A stretch of DNA of 64,000 nt from Massilia sp. UMI-21 (GTDB lineage: Bacteria > Pseudomonadota > Gammaproteobacteria > Burkholderiales > Burkholderiaceae_D), in NCBI GenBank assembly GCA_015277795.1, contig CP063848.1, forward strand, positions 5,022,001 to 5,086,000. Reading direction: 5' to 3'. The translations under genes and the position numbers were made by a program. This document shows, piece after piece, positions 37,644-49,430 of the stretch (position 1 is the stretch's first letter; each line of letters begins with the position of its first letter). The notes beneath the pieces were generated by a model that was given only the letters and a program-made list of their open reading frames with translations, ran no database searches and had not been told where the DNA came from.

Positions 37644-39023
37644 TCAGTGCGGTTTCAGCGTGGCCAGGGCCGCCTCCAGCACGGTATCGCGGCCGCGGCG
37701 CAGGTCGGCCACGGTCGGCGCTGCCCTGACGGTCGGCTGGATGCCGTGGCCGACCCAGGCGCGCCCGTCCGGGTAGGTATCGGCCTTGGTGCAGATGCGC
37801 GCCATGCCGCCGCCCGGCAGTTGCACGAGCAGCGGCTGGCCGGTGCTGCCGCCGGTTGCCGCGCCGACGATCGGACCGCGGTGCATGCCCTCATAGGCCA
37901 CCATGAAGTCTTCCGCCGCCGAATACGTGCCGGCGGAGGTCAGGACCGCCACCGGCCCGCGGAAGTGGCGCTTGCCGTCGGGCTGGTGCTCACGGGCCTC
38001 GCCGTCGAAGTCCGGCATCGGCCGCTTCCAGGCGCGGTAGGTCGGGAGGTACTGGCGGGTCGACCATTTGCTGGTGGCGAAAGGCTTGTCGGTCAGCGCC
38101 GCCAGCACGCGGTAGCCTTCGCTGGAATTGCCGCCGCCGTTGTTGCGCAGGTCGATGACCAGGGCCGCGCTCGACGCGATCTGCCCGAAGGCGGCCAGGA
38201 AGCCGTCGGCGGCCTTGCTGTCGCCGAAGCCGTTCAGCGCCACATAGGCCACATTGCCCGGCAGCTTGCGCAGCTCGAAGGGCTGGCGGCGCGCGGCGAC
38301 CGCCTGGCCGAAGCTCGCCCAGTCGACGCGGCGCACCTCGGCCTCGAAGGCCCGGCCCCGGGCGTCGCGCAGGCCCAGGCGCGGCGCCTTGTCGACCGAC
38401 CCCATCAGGAACTGGAATCCGTACACGCGTTGTTCCAGGTCTTGCGGGGTGGAGGCGCTCACATAGGGTGCGACCGCGCGTTCGGCATAGGCAATGGCCG
38501 GCTCGCCGTCCACCGCGACGATCTCGACGCCGGGGGCCACGCCGCGCGCCAGCAGCGCCGGATCGAATACCTCGCGCACCAGCACCCTGCCCTCGACCAG
38601 GTGGGTCGTCAGGAGCGGGCGCGCCATCGCGCTGTCGCGCAGTTCCTGGCCTGGATAGACGTTGGTGTGGCCGTCCTGCAGCTTCGCGCACAGTGCCATC
38701 AGCACCCGGTAGTACTCGGCGGTGGACGTGGTGGCGCGCACCTTCGGGATGGTCTCGAGGTAGAGCCGGTCCCAGTCGAGCGCCTTGAGCTTGTCGACGT
38801 AGACGAAGTTGTACTTCACTTCGGACCAGAACTTCGACAGCCCGGCGATCTTTTCGTCTTCGCTCAGGTTCTCGCGGTAGGGCGAGGCGAGCGCGGGCGA
38901 GTCGAACAGGCGCGCTTCGAAGTCGGCGCTGCCCGGCGTGACGTCTTGGGCGCAGGCGGCGCCGGACAGGGCCGCGAGGGCCGCGGCTGCCAGGATCGTG
39001 GTCGAGATAGTGCGATGTAGCAT
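37644..39023 (-). CDS. Secreted S41 family peptidase (C-terminal processing type)
   Basis: Exported serine peptidase of 459 residues. A signal peptide (MLHRTISTTILAAAALAALS...ACAQ) ends near residue 26. A PDZ-like middle has GVAPGVEIVAVDGEPAIAY. The S41 domain has LVIDLRNNGGGN and the nucleophile region LTSAGTYSAAEDF. Tsp/CtpA-like enzymes degrade or trim periplasmic proteins. The ATG is taken at the signal peptide, 16 codons into a longer frame. Monocistronic. Confidence 0.9.
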   Translation of the reverse strand: MLHRTISTTILAAAALAALSGAACAQDVTPGSADFEARLFDSPALASPYRENLSEDEKIAGLSKFWSEVKYNFVYVDKLKALDWDRLYLETIPKVRATTSTAEYYRVLMALCAKLQDGHTNVYPGQELRDSAMARPLLTTHLVEGRVLVREVFDPALLARGVAPGVEIVAVDGEPAIAYAERAVAPYVSASTPQDLEQRVYGFQFLMGSVDKAPRLGLRDARGRAFEAEVRRVDWASFGQAVAARRQPFELRKLPGNVAYVALNGFGDSKAADGFLAAFGQIASSAALVIDLRNNGGGNSSEGYRVLAALTDKPFATSKWSTRQYLPTYRAWKRPMPDFDGEAREHQPDGKRHFRGPVAVLTSAGTYSAAEDFMVAYEGMHRGPIVGAATGGSTGQPLLVQLPGGGMARICTKADTYPDGRAWVGHGIQPTVRAAPTVADLRRGRDTVLEAALATLKPH

Positions 39024-39338
39024 GGATTCTTCCTTGTTATCTGAGTGTCCAGATTCTACGAACAAGCGCACTGTTTAAAAAAGTCGCATGCGATAGTCGG
39101 CAGAAAAACCGGGACAGGCTGCACGAAACACGCCCGCCCTCCCCTGAGACCACCTGTTGTTCAATTTCTACAGGGAAACAGGTGTTGCTTGCAGCGTAGG
39201 ATTAGTCCTACTAAACTGGTCAACTATTTACCAGTTTTACTTGCCGCGATGCTCGCGACTACGTAAAGGCTTGCGCAAGCCTGGTGCAGAGGATGCACCC
39301 GTATTTCCGCGTCCCCACCGGTTTCCCACGAGAGACAA
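39024..39338. other. Upstream region of the chemotaxis receptor, no gene
   Basis: 315 bases between divergent genes. It contains three short perfect inverted repeats: GTAGGATTAGTCCTAC (39196-39211), AAACTGGT/ACCAGTTT (39213-39237) and AGGCTTGCGCAAGCCT (39267-39282). No flagellar sigma28 consensus could be matched. The repeats may be operators or leader-RNA hairpins; function not known. Confidence 0.55.
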
Positions 39339-40949
39339 ATGAAAAATCTAAACATTGGCCAGCGTCTGGCCTTCGGCTTTGGCATCCTGCTGGCGATCCT
39401 GGTCGTCATCCTTGGCATGGGCCTGTACAACATGTCAACCTTGAACACGCTGATCGCAAAAGTGGTCGACGTGAATAATGTGCGTCTCGACAGCGCGAAC
39501 GACATGCGCGATGCGCAGCGCCGCATTGCGATTGGCGTACGCGACCTCATCCTGACAACCGATCAAGCCGGCATCGCCGCCACGGACAAGCGCATCGAGG
39601 CCGCATGGAAGGACTACGACAGCGCCGCCACCCTGCTCGAGCAGATGGTGACCCGGGCCGAAACCAAGGCCGTGCTGGCGCGCATCGGCAGCACGCGCGC
39701 GACCGCTTCCGCGTTGATCGATCAAACCAGGGAGTTGGGACGTGCAAACAGCGCCGAGGAAGGCCATGTCCTGCTGGTATCGAAGGTCATCCCGGCCGCC
39801 GCTGCCTGGCAAGACGCGATCGCCGAAGTGATCCAGATCCAGAAATCGCGCAACCAGGAAGACCATGCGGCAGCCCAGCAACAGTATGAACAGGCGCGCC
39901 TGTGGCTGAGCGCCGTGGGCGTGGCCGCGCTGCTGGTGGCGGCAGCCACCGGCTGGGCCATCACGCGTTCGATCACCAGGCCGATAACGCGCGCCGTCGA
40001 GGTGGCGCGCACCGTGGCGGCAGGCGACCTGACCAGCAACATCGAGGTCAGCTCGACCGACGAAACCGGGCAATTGCTGGCTGCCCTGAAGGAAATGAAT
40101 ACCAGCCTGCGCAAGATCGTCGGCCAGGTACGCAGCGGCACCGATACGATCACGACCGCGTCGTCCGAAATCGCAATGGGCAACCTCGATCTGTCCGCGC
40201 GCACCGAACAGCAGGCCGGCTCCCTGGAGGAAACCGCCTCCTCGATGGAAGAACTGACCAGCACCGTGCGCCAGAATGCCGACAATGCGCAGCAGGCCAA
40301 TCAGATGGCGATGACGGCATCGGATGTGGCCAAACGCGGCGGCACGGTGATTGCCGATGTCGTGACCACGATGGCCGCGATCAAGGAATCCGCGGACCAG
40401 ATCGTCGACATCATCGGTGTCATCGACGGCATTGCCTTCCAGACCAACATCCTCGCCCTGAACGCGGCGGTGGAAGCAGCCCGGGCCGGAGAGCAGGGCC
40501 GCGGTTTCGCGGTGGTGGCCTCCGAGGTGCGTACGCTCGCCCAGCGCTCGGCCAACGCGGCAAAGGAGATCAAGGCGCTGATCGACACCTCGGTGGCGAA
40601 TGTCGGCGAAGGCAGCCGCCAGGTCGCCCAGGCGGGATCGACGATGGACGAGATCGTCACCAGCGTGGCGCGCGTGACCGACATCATGGGCGAGATCACG
40701 ATGGCCAGCCGCGAGCAGGAAACCGGCATCGGCCAGATCAACCAGGCCGTCAGCGAAATGGATACGGTGACGCAGCAGAACGCGGCGCTGGTGGAAGAAG
40801 CGGCGGCGGCGGCGCAATCGCTGCAGGAGCAGGCAATCGGCCTGGCGGATGTGGTGAGCGTGTTCCGCCTCGACAGCGGCGCGGGGAAGACGCGCCAGCC
40901 TGACCCCGACATGCGGCAAGCGCCACGCGCCGCGCTGGCGCTGGCATAG
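39339..40949 (+). CDS. Methyl-accepting chemotaxis protein (4HB sensor)
   Basis: Transmembrane receptor of 536 residues. TM1 ([20 protein letters not shown]) is followed by a four-helix-bundle-type ligand domain (about residues 35-185). TM2 ([19 protein letters not shown]), HAMP and the cytoplasmic signalling domain follow. The hairpin tip [23 protein letters not shown] carries the highly conserved receptor core. Methylation-type residues ([14 protein letters not shown]) are present. No CheB/CheR-tethering pentapeptide is obvious at the C-terminus. It is not in an operon. Confidence 0.93.
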   Translation: MKNLNIGQRLAFGFGILLAILVVILGMGLYNMSTLNTLIAKVVDVNNVRLDSANDMRDAQRRIAIGVRDLILTTDQAGIAATDKRIEAAWKDYDSAATLLEQMVTRAETKAVLARIGSTRATASALIDQTRELGRANSAEEGHVLLVSKVIPAAAAWQDAIAEVIQIQKSRNQEDHAAAQQQYEQARLWLSAVGVAALLVAAATGWAITRSITRPITRAVEVARTVAAGDLTSNIEVSSTDETGQLLAALKEMNTSLRKIVGQVRSGTDTITTASSEIAMGNLDLSARTEQQAGSLEETASSMEELTSTVRQNADNAQQANQMAMTASDVAKRGGTVIADVVTTMAAIKESADQIVDIIGVIDGIAFQTNILALNAAVEAARAGEQGRGFAVVASEVRTLAQRSANAAKEIKALIDTSVANVGEGSRQVAQAGSTMDEIVTSVARVTDIMGEITMASREQETGIGQINQAVSEMDTVTQQNAALVEEAAAAAQSLQEQAIGLADVVSVFRLDSGAGKTRQPDPDMRQAPRAALALA

Positions 40950-40991
40950 AAACACCTTCACGCCAGGCGCTCAGCGCGCACCGGCGCCAGG

Positions 40992-41366
40992 CTACTTCTT
41001 GTACTGGTCGTATTTCCTGGCGTCGCCGCGCACCTGCTCGGCCGGATACTTCGCGCGGTTGAGCACCATCTTCTCCTGCACCGCGGCGAACAGGTCGACG
41101 TCGAGCTTGTCGGCCAGGCGCACCAGGTAGACCAGCACGTCGGCCATCTCGTGCCTGACCTCGAGGCGCCTGGCTTCGCCAAGCTCCTCGGGCCGGCCAT
41201 GCTGCAGCCACTGGAAGTGCTCGAGCAGCTCGGCCGCCTCGACGCTCAGGGCCGAGGCCAGGTTCTTGGGGGTGTGGAACTGGTCCCAGTCGCGCTCGTC
41301 CACGAAGGCGCGGACGATTTCGCGCAACCGGGCCAGATCACTGTCCGCGGCGCTCTTCGCGGACAT
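40992..41366 (-). CDS. MazG-like nucleotide pyrophosphohydrolase
   Basis: Small all-alpha NTP pyrophosphatase of about 124 residues (RS21-C6/DCTPP1-like). Metal ligands are in the family pattern: SVEAAELLEHFQW (ExxE) and VRHEMADVLVYLVRLAD (ExxD). It probably removes non-canonical or excess dNTPs. The gene overlaps the end of the carbonic anhydrase gene by about 29 bases. A start three codons upstream (MGN) is also in frame. Confidence 0.87.
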   Translation of the reverse strand: MSAKSAADSDLARLREIVRAFVDERDWDQFHTPKNLASALSVEAAELLEHFQWLQHGRPEELGEARRLEVRHEMADVLVYLVRLADKLDVDLFAAVQEKMVLNRAKYPAEQVRGDARKYDQYKK

Positions 41367-42033
41367 GTTCCCCATCCAGGTAACCTTGCAGCACGCGCGC
41401 GTGCTTCGGGGCGATCTCGTCGAAGCTGCTGACGGTGATGCCGAGGTCGCGCAGCAGGCCGTCGTGCACGCCGTAGACCCAGCTGTGGATGGTCAGCGGC
41501 TGGCCGCGTTCCCAGGCGTCGCGCACGATGGTGGTCTGCGCCACGTTGATCACCTGCTCGGCCACGTTCAGCTCCACCAGGCGGTTCACCGCCTGGCGGC
41601 CGACCACGTTGCCGAGGTACTTGCCGTGCTTGTCGCGCACGTCGCGCACGTGGCCGAGCCAGTTGTCGGCCATGCCCACGCGCGCGCCGGTCAGGGCCGC
41701 GCCCACGCCCGAGCAGCCGTAGTGGCCGCAGATGATGATGTGCTTGACCTTCAGCACGTCGATCGCGAACTGCAGCACGCTCAGGCAGTTCAGGTCGGAG
41801 TGCACCACCACGTTGGCGATGTTCCGGTGCACGAACAGTTCGCCCGGCGCCATTCCCAGCAGTTCGTTGGCCGGCACGCGGCTGTCGGAGCAGCCGATCC
41901 ACAGGTATTCCGGGGCCTGCTGTTCCGACAGCGCCTTGAAGAAGTTCGGGTCTTCGGCCACCATCGAGGCGGCCCATGCGCGGTTGCGTGCGAAGAGGTC
42001 TTCCGCGCTCACACCGTTGGTCTTGTTATCCAT
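41338..42033 (-). CDS. can: Beta-class carbonic anhydrase
   Basis: Zinc enzyme of 231 residues that interconverts CO2 and bicarbonate in the cytoplasm. Zinc ligands and catalytic pair are in CSDSRVPANELL (Cys, Asp-Arg) and CGHYGCSGVGAAL (His, Cys). It matches the Can/CynT2 type. Its 3' end overlaps the MazG-like gene, so the two are coupled in translation; no functional link is known. Confidence 0.95.
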   Translation of the reverse strand: MDNKTNGVSAEDLFARNRAWAASMVAEDPNFFKALSEQQAPEYLWIGCSDSRVPANELLGMAPGELFVHRNIANVVVHSDLNCLSVLQFAIDVLKVKHIIICGHYGCSGVGAALTGARVGMADNWLGHVRDVRDKHGKYLGNVVGRQAVNRLVELNVAEQVINVAQTTIVRDAWERGQPLTIHSWVYGVHDGLLRDLGITVSSFDEIAPKHARVLQGYLDGEHVREERRGQ

Positions 42034-42087
42034 TGTTTTTTCCCTGGTTGATGCGTGCTGAATGGGCAGCAGTATACCAGCAGGGCG

Positions 42088-42126
42088 AAAAAAAACCGCT
42101 GCCGGCTTACGCCAGGCAGCGGTTTT
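42088..42126 (-). terminator. Terminator after dnaJ
   Basis: Stem AACCGCTGCC/GGCAGCGGTT with an 11-base loop, followed on the minus strand by a run of T. It separates dnaJ from the carbonic anhydrase gene. Confidence 0.82.
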
Positions 42127-42140
42127 CCCGAGGCGGCTTC

Positions 42141-43274
42141 TTATTCGAAGAAGTCCTTGACCTTGTCCATCCAGCCCTTGCTCTGCGGGCTGTGCTTGGC
42201 CCCGCCCTCGCTGGTCGAGCGCTCGAACTCGCGCAGCAGTTCCTTCTGCTTGTCGGTCAGCTTGACCGGGGTTTCGACGATCACATGGCAGAACAGGTCG
42301 CCGGTGTAGCCCGAACGAACGCCCTTGATGCCCTTGCCCTTGAGGCGGAAGGTCTTGCCGGTCTGGGTGCCTTCCGGCACCGTGAACGACACCTTGCCGG
42401 TCAGCGTCGGCACCTCGATCTCGCCGCCCAGCGCAGCCTTGGCGAAGGAGATCGGCATTTCGCAATGCAGGTCGTCGCCCTCGCGCTGGAATACCTGGTG
42501 CGGCTTGATGTGGATCTCCACATACAGGTCGCCCGGCGGCCCGCCATTGGTGCCCGGCTCGCCGTTGCCGGACGAGCGGATCCGCATGCCGTTGTCGATA
42601 CCGGCCGGGATCTTCACTTCCAGCGTCTTGTTGCGCTTGATGCGTCCGGCGCCGCCGCAGGCTGCGCACGGTTCCGGGATGATCTTGCCGCTGCCGTGGC
42701 ACTTCGGGCAGGTCTGCTGGATGCTGAAGAAGCCCTGCTGCATGCGCACCTGGCCGTGGCCCGCGCAGGTGGTGCAGGTCACCGGCGAGGTGCCCGGCTT
42801 GGCGCCGCTGCCGTGGCAGGTGTCGCACTTGTCCCAGCTCGGCACGCGGATGGTGGTGTCGTAGCCGTGCGCTGCCTGCTCCAGGGTGATCTCGAGGTTG
42901 TAGCGCAGGTCGGCGCCGCGGTAGACCTGGGGTCCGCCGCCGCGGCCACCGCGGCCGCCGCCGCCGAAGATATCGCCGAAGATGTCGCCGAAGGCGTCGC
43001 CGAAACCGCCGGCGCCACCGCCGAAGCCGCCGCCGCCGCCCATGTTCGGATCGACGCCGGCATGACCGTAGCGGTCATAAGCCTCGCGCTTCTCCGGATT
43101 GGTCAGCATCTCGTAGGCTTCCTTGACCTCCTTGAACTTTTCTTCCGCTTCCTTGTTGTCGGGATTACGGTCAGGATGGTATTTCATCGCAAGCTTGCGA
43201 TAGGCCTTCTTGATGTCGTCTTCCGACGCATTCTTCGCGACCCCGAGGATCTCGTAAAAATCACGCTTTGCCAT
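42141..43274 (-). CDS. dnaJ: Chaperone DnaJ
   Basis: Hsp40 co-chaperone of 377 residues that stimulates DnaK ATPase. The N-terminal J domain has the HPD motif ([10 protein letters not shown]). A Gly/Phe-rich linker ([18 protein letters not shown]) follows. The zinc centre has four CxxCxGxG repeats ([32 protein letters not shown]). AAGGTGCCGCCA precedes the ATG. It follows dnaK, but a strong hairpin lies between them. Confidence 0.97.
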   Translation of the reverse strand: MAKRDFYEILGVAKNASEDDIKKAYRKLAMKYHPDRNPDNKEAEEKFKEVKEAYEMLTNPEKREAYDRYGHAGVDPNMGGGGGFGGGAGGFGDAFGDIFGDIFGGGGRGGRGGGPQVYRGADLRYNLEITLEQAAHGYDTTIRVPSWDKCDTCHGSGAKPGTSPVTCTTCAGHGQVRMQQGFFSIQQTCPKCHGSGKIIPEPCAACGGAGRIKRNKTLEVKIPAGIDNGMRIRSSGNGEPGTNGGPPGDLYVEIHIKPHQVFQREGDDLHCEMPISFAKAALGGEIEVPTLTGKVSFTVPEGTQTGKTFRLKGKGIKGVRSGYTGDLFCHVIVETPVKLTDKQKELLREFERSTSEGGAKHSPQSKGWMDKVKDFFE

Positions 43275-43327
43275 TGGCGGCACCTTGCTTGTTATGTCTG
43301 GTAAAACGGGTTATGCAGTAAATGCAG

Positions 43328-43380
43328 CAAAAAAACCGAGCCGGGGAACCATACGGTCGCAGCGGCTCGGCGGGCCCCGT
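43328..43380 (-). terminator. Hairpin with T tract between dnaK and dnaJ
   Basis: Stem CCGAGCCG/CGGCTCGG, 29-base loop, then seven T on the minus strand. It can act as a terminator or attenuator, reducing dnaJ expression relative to dnaK. Confidence 0.65.
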
Positions 43381-43418
43381 GGTGCGGGACAGGTTTCAAA
43401 GCCCTGCCCCGCCGGAGA

Positions 43419-45350
<1,932 letters not shown>

Positions 45351-45464
45351 GTTGTTTTCCTTTTAAATACTGTAGTTTCGGATGGATTCAATATTGGGAA
45401 TAACTGCGTGCTTTCAAGGGGGATGGCGTTCAGCTCATCCAGCGCCGCAGGTCCTGCTCCTGCT

Positions 45465-46079
45465 TTACTTCGGCGCTGCTGCCGTCACGATGGCCGGACG
45501 CAGCAGGCGGTCGGCGATCATGTAGCCCTTTTGCAGCACGGCGACCACGGTATTGGCCTCCTGCTCGGACGGCACCACGGCCACGGCCTGGTGCTTGTTC
45601 GGGTCGAGTTTCTCGCCCGGCTGCGGCATCACTTCGACCAGGCGGTTCTTTTCGAACGCAGCGGTCAATTGCTTGAGCGTCATTTCCACGCCTTCGCGGA
45701 TGGCTTCGACGGTCTGGGTTTCGACTTTGAGGGCCATTTCCAGGCTGTCGCGCACCGGCACCATCGCCTCGGCGAAGCTTTCGATGGCAAATTTATGCGC
45801 CTTGGTCACGTCTTCCTGGGCGCGGCGGCGGATGTTTTCGGCGTCGGCTTTCGCGCGCATGAAAGCATCGTGGGTTTCGGCCAGCTTGGCCTCGGTCGCG
45901 CTCAGCTGGGCTTCCAGGTCCGACTGGGCCGACATCTCGGCGGCGGCCGGTGGGACGCCTGCCTGGCCGGCGCCGGCTTGTGCAGCCTCGGCGGCGGTGG
46001 CGGCATCAGCCTGTGGCGCTGCATTTCCCTGCGCCGACGCCTTGGCGTCGGCCAGCTCTTGGTTTTCTTGGTCTTGCAT
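45465..46079 (-). CDS. grpE: Nucleotide exchange factor GrpE
   Basis: DnaK nucleotide exchange factor of 204 residues. An acidic, Ala/Gln-rich N-terminal tail is followed by a long coiled coil ([17 protein letters not shown]) and the beta domain [17 protein letters not shown]...[14 protein letters not shown]. Start at MQDQENQEL is chosen because AGGAG precedes it; the longer frame is not supported. First gene of the grpE-dnaK-dnaJ cluster, under a sigma32 promoter. Confidence 0.96.
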   Translation of the reverse strand: MQDQENQELADAKASAQGNAAPQADAATAAEAAQAGAGQAGVPPAAAEMSAQSDLEAQLSATEAKLAETHDAFMRAKADAENIRRRAQEDVTKAHKFAIESFAEAMVPVRDSLEMALKVETQTVEAIREGVEMTLKQLTAAFEKNRLVEVMPQPGEKLDPNKHQAVAVVPSEQEANTVVAVLQKGYMIADRLLRPAIVTAAAPK

Positions 46080-46147
46080 CGAAAAAACTCCTAGAATCAA
46101 GGACTTGGCTGAATTGGTACGTGTCCTGCCTGACACACAGGTCCCCT

Positions 46148-46175
46148 ACATGGGGTGATGTCCTACATTTTCAAG
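46148..46175 (-). promoter_or_regulatory. Sigma32 heat-shock promoter of grpE
   Basis: On the minus strand: CTTGAAA, a 13-base spacer, then CCCCATGT. This matches the sigma32 consensus CTTGAAA-N(11-16)-CCCCATNT. It lies about 70 bases before the grpE start. No CIRCE element was seen nearby. Confidence 0.88.
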
Positions 46176-46315
46176 GGCATTTCCTGGTCAGCCCATGAAA
46201 AAGTGGAAATCATTTGTTACAAGATTTACGGTTTTCCTGAATCATTTCTCAAAGAAAAGTTTTAATCTTCCTGTCAAGCTTGCGGTGGAACCGCACCTAC
46301 CGGGGATGAGAAATC

Positions 46316-46414
46316 ATGAGACTTCAACTGATCAGTGGCGCCATCGTGCTGTACACCTGCGCGGTGCTGGCATGGCTGGCCTACGTCGGCATCGGCGCCA
46401 CGCCCTGGCATTGA
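46316..46414 (+). CDS. Possible small membrane protein
   Basis: A 32-residue frame (MRLQLISGAIVLYTCAVLAW and a short tail) that is almost entirely one hydrophobic helix. GGGGATGAG lies about ten bases before the ATG. It sits alone between grpE (divergent) and hemH (convergent). It is too short to rely on; the transmembrane pattern and host-like codon use are the only support. Confidence 0.35.
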   Translation: MRLQLISGAIVLYTCAVLAWLAYVGIGATPWH

Positions 46415-46464
46415 CGGGGTAACCGCTTATTTTAGCAGCTTGGCAAGCTGCACCCGACCGCCGT

Positions 46465-47568
46465 TCAGGCGCCGAGCTGGGCCGCGTGCTGGGCGCCGAC
46501 CTGGGCATCGCGGCGCTGCGCCGCTTTCTGGGCCGGGGTCAGGATGGTCGGCCAGCCGATCAGGTGCTGTTCGGCGATCTCGGCCATGCCGGTAATCCAG
46601 CCCGGCGACGCGTTCAGGCAGGGAATGTAGTGGTATTCCTTGCCCCCGGCGGCTTCGAAGTCGTGCCGCACTTCCATATTGATCTCTTCCAGGGTTTCCA
46701 GGCAGTCGCTGGTGAAACCGGGGCAGATCACGTCGATCCGCTCGATCCCCTGGCGCGCCAGCTCCTGCACCGTCGGCGCGGTATAGGGCTGCAGCCATTC
46801 GGCCTTGCCGAAGCGCGACTGGAAGGTAACGATGTATTCGTCGGCGCCCATGCCCAGGGCCACGGCCAGCAGGCGCGCGGTCTTCTGGCATTCGCAGAAA
46901 TACGGATCGCCCAGCATCAGGGTGCGCTTGGGGGTGCCGTGGAAGCTCATCACCAGCTTCTGGCCGCGGCCATGCGTTTCCCAATACGACTCGACCTGGG
47001 CCCGCAGCGCCTCGATGTAGCCTTCGTGATCGTGGTAGTGGCGCACCAGGCGCAGCTCGGGAATGTTACGCACCCGGGCATAGTGGGCATACACGGCATC
47101 CCACACCGAGGCGGTGGTGGTGCCGGAATACTGCGGGTAGGCCGGCAGCACCACGATGCGCTGGCAGTGCTCGGCCTGCAGGCGGTCCAGCACCTCGGGC
47201 AGCGAGGGCGAGCCGTAACGCATCGCCATCTCCACCTTCACGCCCTCGTGGCCGCGCTCGGCCAGCGCCTTTTCCAGCAGCGCCGCCTGCTTCCCGGTAT
47301 GCACCTTGAGCGGCGAGCCGTCCTTGGTCCAGATCGTGCGGTACTTGGCCGCCGATTTACCGGAGCGGAACGGCAGGATAATCAGGTTCAGGATGCACCA
47401 CCAGATCGCGGCCGGAATCTCGACCACGCGCGGATCGGACAGGAACTGCTTCAGGTAGCGGCGCACCGCCTTGCGGCTCGGCTCGTCCGGCGTGCCCAGG
47501 TTGACCAGCACGATGGCGCTGGAAGGCACGGTACCGTGCGTGAAAGGCGGTTCTTTTCTGAAGGGCAT
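46465..47568 (-). CDS. hemH: Ferrochelatase
   Basis: Last step of haem synthesis: insertion of iron into protoporphyrin IX. The 367-residue protein has VNLGTPDEPS, LPAYPQYSG, the active-site His in SFHGTPKRTL and the Glu-containing PGFTSDCLETLEEI. Monocistronic, upstream of the heat-shock genes on the same strand. Confidence 0.95.
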   Translation of the reverse strand: MPFRKEPPFTHGTVPSSAIVLVNLGTPDEPSRKAVRRYLKQFLSDPRVVEIPAAIWWCILNLIILPFRSGKSAAKYRTIWTKDGSPLKVHTGKQAALLEKALAERGHEGVKVEMAMRYGSPSLPEVLDRLQAEHCQRIVVLPAYPQYSGTTTASVWDAVYAHYARVRNIPELRLVRHYHDHEGYIEALRAQVESYWETHGRGQKLVMSFHGTPKRTLMLGDPYFCECQKTARLLAVALGMGADEYIVTFQSRFGKAEWLQPYTAPTVQELARQGIERIDVICPGFTSDCLETLEEINMEVRHDFEAAGGKEYHYIPCLNASPGWITGMAEIAEQHLIGWPTILTPAQKAAQRRDAQVGAQHAAQLGA

Positions 47569-47743
47569 GGGCGCAGATGGTTGAAGGGACGCCCGCTATT
47601 ATAAGTGGCGCCCCGCTGCCTGGCGTGTGCACCGCGAACAACAGCGGGGCAATTGCTCAGCCGGGCTGACGGATTCAGGCGTCCGTGCCGGTGTACGCAG
47701 CGTCGGTTCACACGATCGTCGGACGCGACAAAAAACGGAAGCG

Positions 47744-49408
47744 CTACGAGGCCAGCAGCTCCCTGGCATGCTTGCGCGTCGTCTCGGTAATCTCGATCCC
47801 ACCCAGCATGCGCGCCACTTCTTCCACGCGCGCCCGGGTATCGAGCACGTCGATGCGCGACACGGTGCGGCCCTCGCTGGTCGCGCCCTTGGCCACCTGG
47901 AAGTGCTGGTTGGCCTGGCTCGCCACCTGCGGCAGGTGGGTTACGCACAGCACTTGCCGCTGCTGGCCCAGGCGCTTGAGCAGGCGCCCCACCACCTCGG
48001 CCACGCCGCCGCCGATGCCGGTGTCGACCTCGTCGAAGATCAGGGTCGGCGTGGTGGTCGCGTGCGCGGTGATCACGGCGATCGCCAGCGAGATGCGCGC
48101 CAGTTCGCCGCCCGAGGCCACCTTGGCCAGCGGACGCGGCGCCACGCCGGCGTGGCCGGCCACCAGGAACTCGACCTGTTCCAGGCCGTGCGCGCCCGGC
48201 TCGCCCAGGTTCAGCGCCACGGCGAAGCTGCCGCCGCTCATGCTCAGTTCCTGCATGGCGCTGGTGACCCCCTTGCCCAGCTCCACGGCCGCCTGCGCGC
48301 GCCGCTTCGACAGGCGCTCGGCCACCTTCAGGTAGGCGCCCCTGGCTTTTTCTTCCTGCTTGCGCAGGCCCTCGAGGTCGCTGGCGTCGGCCAGCTGGCG
48401 CAGCCTGGCGGCCAGCGTGGCGTGCTCCTCGTGCAGTTCTTCCGGCGTGACGTGGTACTTGCGCGCGGCGCCGTGCAGCGCTTCCATGCGCGCATCGACC
48501 TCGCGCAGCCGGGCCGGGTCGAGTTCGACCTTGTCGATGTAGTTGTTCAGTGCGTAGACCGCTTCCTGCAGCTGGATGCGGGCCGGCTCCATGCAGTCGA
48601 GCACCTCTTGCAGCTGGGCGTCGACGTCCACCAGCTTGCCCAGCCTGGCGTTCAGCGAGGACAGCTGCGACAGGATCGGGTGATCGGCTTCCGAGATGGC
48701 CTGCAGCGCTTCCTGCGCGCCCTCGAGCAGGCTGGCCGCGTGCGACAGGCGGCTGTGTTCGTTGCTGATCTCGGCCCACTCGCCGGCCTTCGGCGCCAGC
48801 TTGTCGAGTTCGCTCACCTGCCACTCCAGGCGCTCGCGCTCGAGCAGCACGTTGCGCGCGTCCTGCTCGAATTCCTCGCGCTGGCGCACCAGCGCACGCC
48901 AGGCTTTATAGGCGCTGGCCGTGGCCAGCACGTCTTCGTGGGCGGCTGGGTCGCGCACCGCGATCTGGTTGTCGAGCAGCGCGCGCTGGGCATCGGATTT
49001 GAGCAGCGACTGGTGCGCATGCTGGCCGTGGATGTCGACCAGCATGTCGCCCAGCTCGCGCAGCTGCGCGGCGGTGGCGCTGATGCCGTTGATCCAGGCC
49101 TTCGAGCGGCCGGCGTTGTCGATCACGCGGCGCATCAGGGCGACGCCCTCGTCGATCGGGAGTTCGTTCGACGCCAGCCACGCGGCGGCCGTCGTGGTCA
49201 GGGCGAATTCCGCGCTGATGTCGGCCTTGGCCGCGCCTTCGCGCACCATGCTTGCGTCGCCGCGCCCGCCCAGCGCCAGTTGCAGCGCATCGATCAGGAT
49301 CGACTTGCCGGCGCCGGTCTCGCCGGTGAACACCGTGAAGCCATGTGCGAACTCGAGTTCGATGGCGTCGACAATGACGAAATCACGGATGGTAAGAGTG
49401 CGCAGCAT
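47744..49408 (-). CDS. recN: DNA repair protein RecN
   Basis: SMC-like ATPase of 554 residues acting in double-strand break repair. The N-terminus MLRTLTIRDFVIVDAIELEF precedes Walker A TGETGAGKSILIDAL (about residues 30-44). Long coiled coils surround the centre. Near the C-terminus are the ABC signature region (ASGGELARISLAI) and Walker B LIFDEVDTGIGG. The start is set by family alignment within a longer frame. It is 22 bases after nadK; a LexA-type box upstream of nadK probably controls both. Confidence 0.95.
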   Translation of the reverse strand: MLRTLTIRDFVIVDAIELEFAHGFTVFTGETGAGKSILIDALQLALGGRGDASMVREGAAKADISAEFALTTTAAAWLASNELPIDEGVALMRRVIDNAGRSKAWINGISATAAQLRELGDMLVDIHGQHAHQSLLKSDAQRALLDNQIAVRDPAAHEDVLATASAYKAWRALVRQREEFEQDARNVLLERERLEWQVSELDKLAPKAGEWAEISNEHSRLSHAASLLEGAQEALQAISEADHPILSQLSSLNARLGKLVDVDAQLQEVLDCMEPARIQLQEAVYALNNYIDKVELDPARLREVDARMEALHGAARKYHVTPEELHEEHATLAARLRQLADASDLEGLRKQEEKARGAYLKVAERLSKRRAQAAVELGKGVTSAMQELSMSGGSFAVALNLGEPGAHGLEQVEFLVAGHAGVAPRPLAKVASGGELARISLAIAVITAHATTTPTLIFDEVDTGIGGGVAEVVGRLLKRLGQQRQVLCVTHLPQVASQANQHFQVAKGATSEGRTVSRIDVLDTRARVEEVARMLGGIEITETTRKHARELLAS

Positions 49409-49430
49409 GAAAAGTCGTGTCTCCTGTGCT

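Noticed and set aside
39267..39320. Possible c-di-GMP riboswitch before the chemotaxis receptor
   Set aside because: The hairpin AGGCTTGCGCAAGCCT lacks the conserved GEMM core and tetraloop receptor; only a palindrome can be supported.
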